From Deltaproteobacteria bacterium (lineage in GTDB: Bacteria > Desulfobacterota > Dissulfuribacteria > Dissulfuribacterales > JALVPX01), in NCBI GenBank assembly GCA_027061625.1, contig JAMOVF010000116.1:1-7323 (forward strand): DNA of 7,323 nt, written 5' to 3'. The position numbers and the translations under genes are program-made. How positions within the stretch are numbered: position 1 is the stretch's first letter; every line of letters begins with the position of its first letter. The notes under the pieces were generated by a model, which had not been told where the DNA came from, did no database searches, and saw only the letters and a program-made list of their open reading frames with translations. Below, piece after piece: positions 6,784 to 7,323 of the stretch.

Positions 6784-7323
6784 GTGCAGAAATATAAGGC
6801 GTTAATTTTGTTTGTTTTATGCAGCTCCATTATTGCAGCATATATTTTCTCTCTATGTGGTGAATCTGCGGCATTGACTCTGGAAGAGGCCTTTGAAACC
6901 GCCCTAAATAACAATCCAATGCTGGTTGAAGCAAGGGCAGGGGTTGAGGAGTCCAAACATGCAGTGGATGAGGCGAGAAGCTATTTTTTCCCGCGTCTTG
7001 ATTTTTCTGGGAACTTTAGCAGGACAAATAATCCTCCCGCAGTCTTCAGTTATAAATTGGGCCAGGAAAAATTTACCAGACAAGACTTTGCCATAGATTC
7101 TTTGAATGATCCAGATCCAAGGAGCAATTTCCAAAGCCGCTTTATTTTGACTCAGCCGATCTTCAATCAGGGCAAGGAAATCCTAGGCTATAAGGCAGCC
7201 AAGGTGGGCCGTAAAGTTGCGTCTCTGGAACAGCGCAAAAGGGTCCAAAAGGTGCTGTTTGATGTGGAGACTGCCTATTACCAGGTGCTTCTCGCCCAGG
7301 AAGCAATAAAGGTGATGGAGGCG
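6784..7323 (+). CDS. TolC-family outer-membrane efflux/secretion protein, 5' part only
   Basis: The first 180 residues are present and the gene runs off the right edge. A signal peptide is visible: MQKYK, then a hydrophobic core (about 6-24), with a likely cleavage after SAA (28-30). Its cysteine at 25 lacks a proper lipobox, so it is probably not a lipoprotein. The mature start LTLEEAFETALNNNP (31-45) is the hallmark opening of outer-membrane efflux proteins, followed by a heptad-like helix and YFFPRLDFSGNF (67-78), where the helix passes into the first beta strands. LTQPIFNQGKE (122-132) and the helix about 143-178 fit the family's repeat plan. TolC-type trimers form an outer-membrane channel with a periplasmic tunnel for tripartite pumps or type I secretion. 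The pump partners would lie beyond this window. The gap after argF is 32 bases with no terminator, so read-through from the arg operon is possible. Confidence 0.9.
   Translation, partial: MQKYKALILFVLCSSIIAAYIFSLCGESAALTLEEAFETALNNNPMLVEARAGVEESKHAVDEARSYFFPRLDFSGNFSRTNNPPAVFSYKLGQEKFTRQDFAIDSLNDPDPRSNFQSRFILTQPIFNQGKEILGYKAAKVGRKVASLEQRKRVQKVLFDVETAYYQVLLAQEAIKVMEA

Noticed and set aside
6477..7134. Minus-strand open frames opposite the argF end and the TolC-family gene
   Set aside because: Both plus-strand proteins have clear family motifs in this region, and the minus-strand translations show none.

Overview
The window reads as ordinary chromosomal DNA from a Gram-negative (diderm) bacterium. 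It holds six plus-strand genes, plus the 5' part of a seventh cut off by the right edge. The NifA-type regulator, the proteobacterial-type poly(A) polymerase (PcnB) and the TolC-family outer-membrane protein point to a proteobacterium in the broad sense. Sequence style and gene mix suggest a sulfate-reducer-like Desulfobacterota (former Deltaproteobacteria) lineage, but this is inference from gene content, not a taxonomic result. No rRNA, tRNA, CRISPR array, insertion sequence, phage gene or broken gene was seen.

Left block (1-4337): an AT-rich leader of 145 bases precedes a GAF-AAA+-Fis sigma-54 activator of NifA type (146-1738). It is followed by pcnB (1763-3064), a small protein of unknown function (3103-3534) and lgt, prolipoprotein diacylglyceryl transferase (3531-4337). 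Gaps are 24 and 38 bases, and the last two genes overlap by four bases (GTGA). The four genes are probably one transcription unit joining a regulator, RNA 3'-end metabolism and lipoprotein maturation. No shared pathway is evident.

Intergenic block (4338-4597): 260 AT-rich bases hold a weak possible terminator for the left block, a two-copy direct repeat, and a good candidate sigma-70 promoter with a strong ribosome binding site for the next gene.

Right block (4598-7323): argD and argF catalyse two steps of arginine synthesis, making N-acetylornithine and then citrulline. They are 48 bases apart, with a perfect 12-base palindrome just before the argF ribosome binding site. Only 32 bases after argF, a TolC-family outer-membrane efflux or secretion protein begins at a GTG codon and runs off the edge.

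I found no convincing new biological system. The points most worth a second look are the unrecognised protein between pcnB and lgt, the direct repeat upstream of argD, the palindrome before argF, and a NifA-type regulator sitting beside housekeeping genes with no nitrogen-fixation gene in view.
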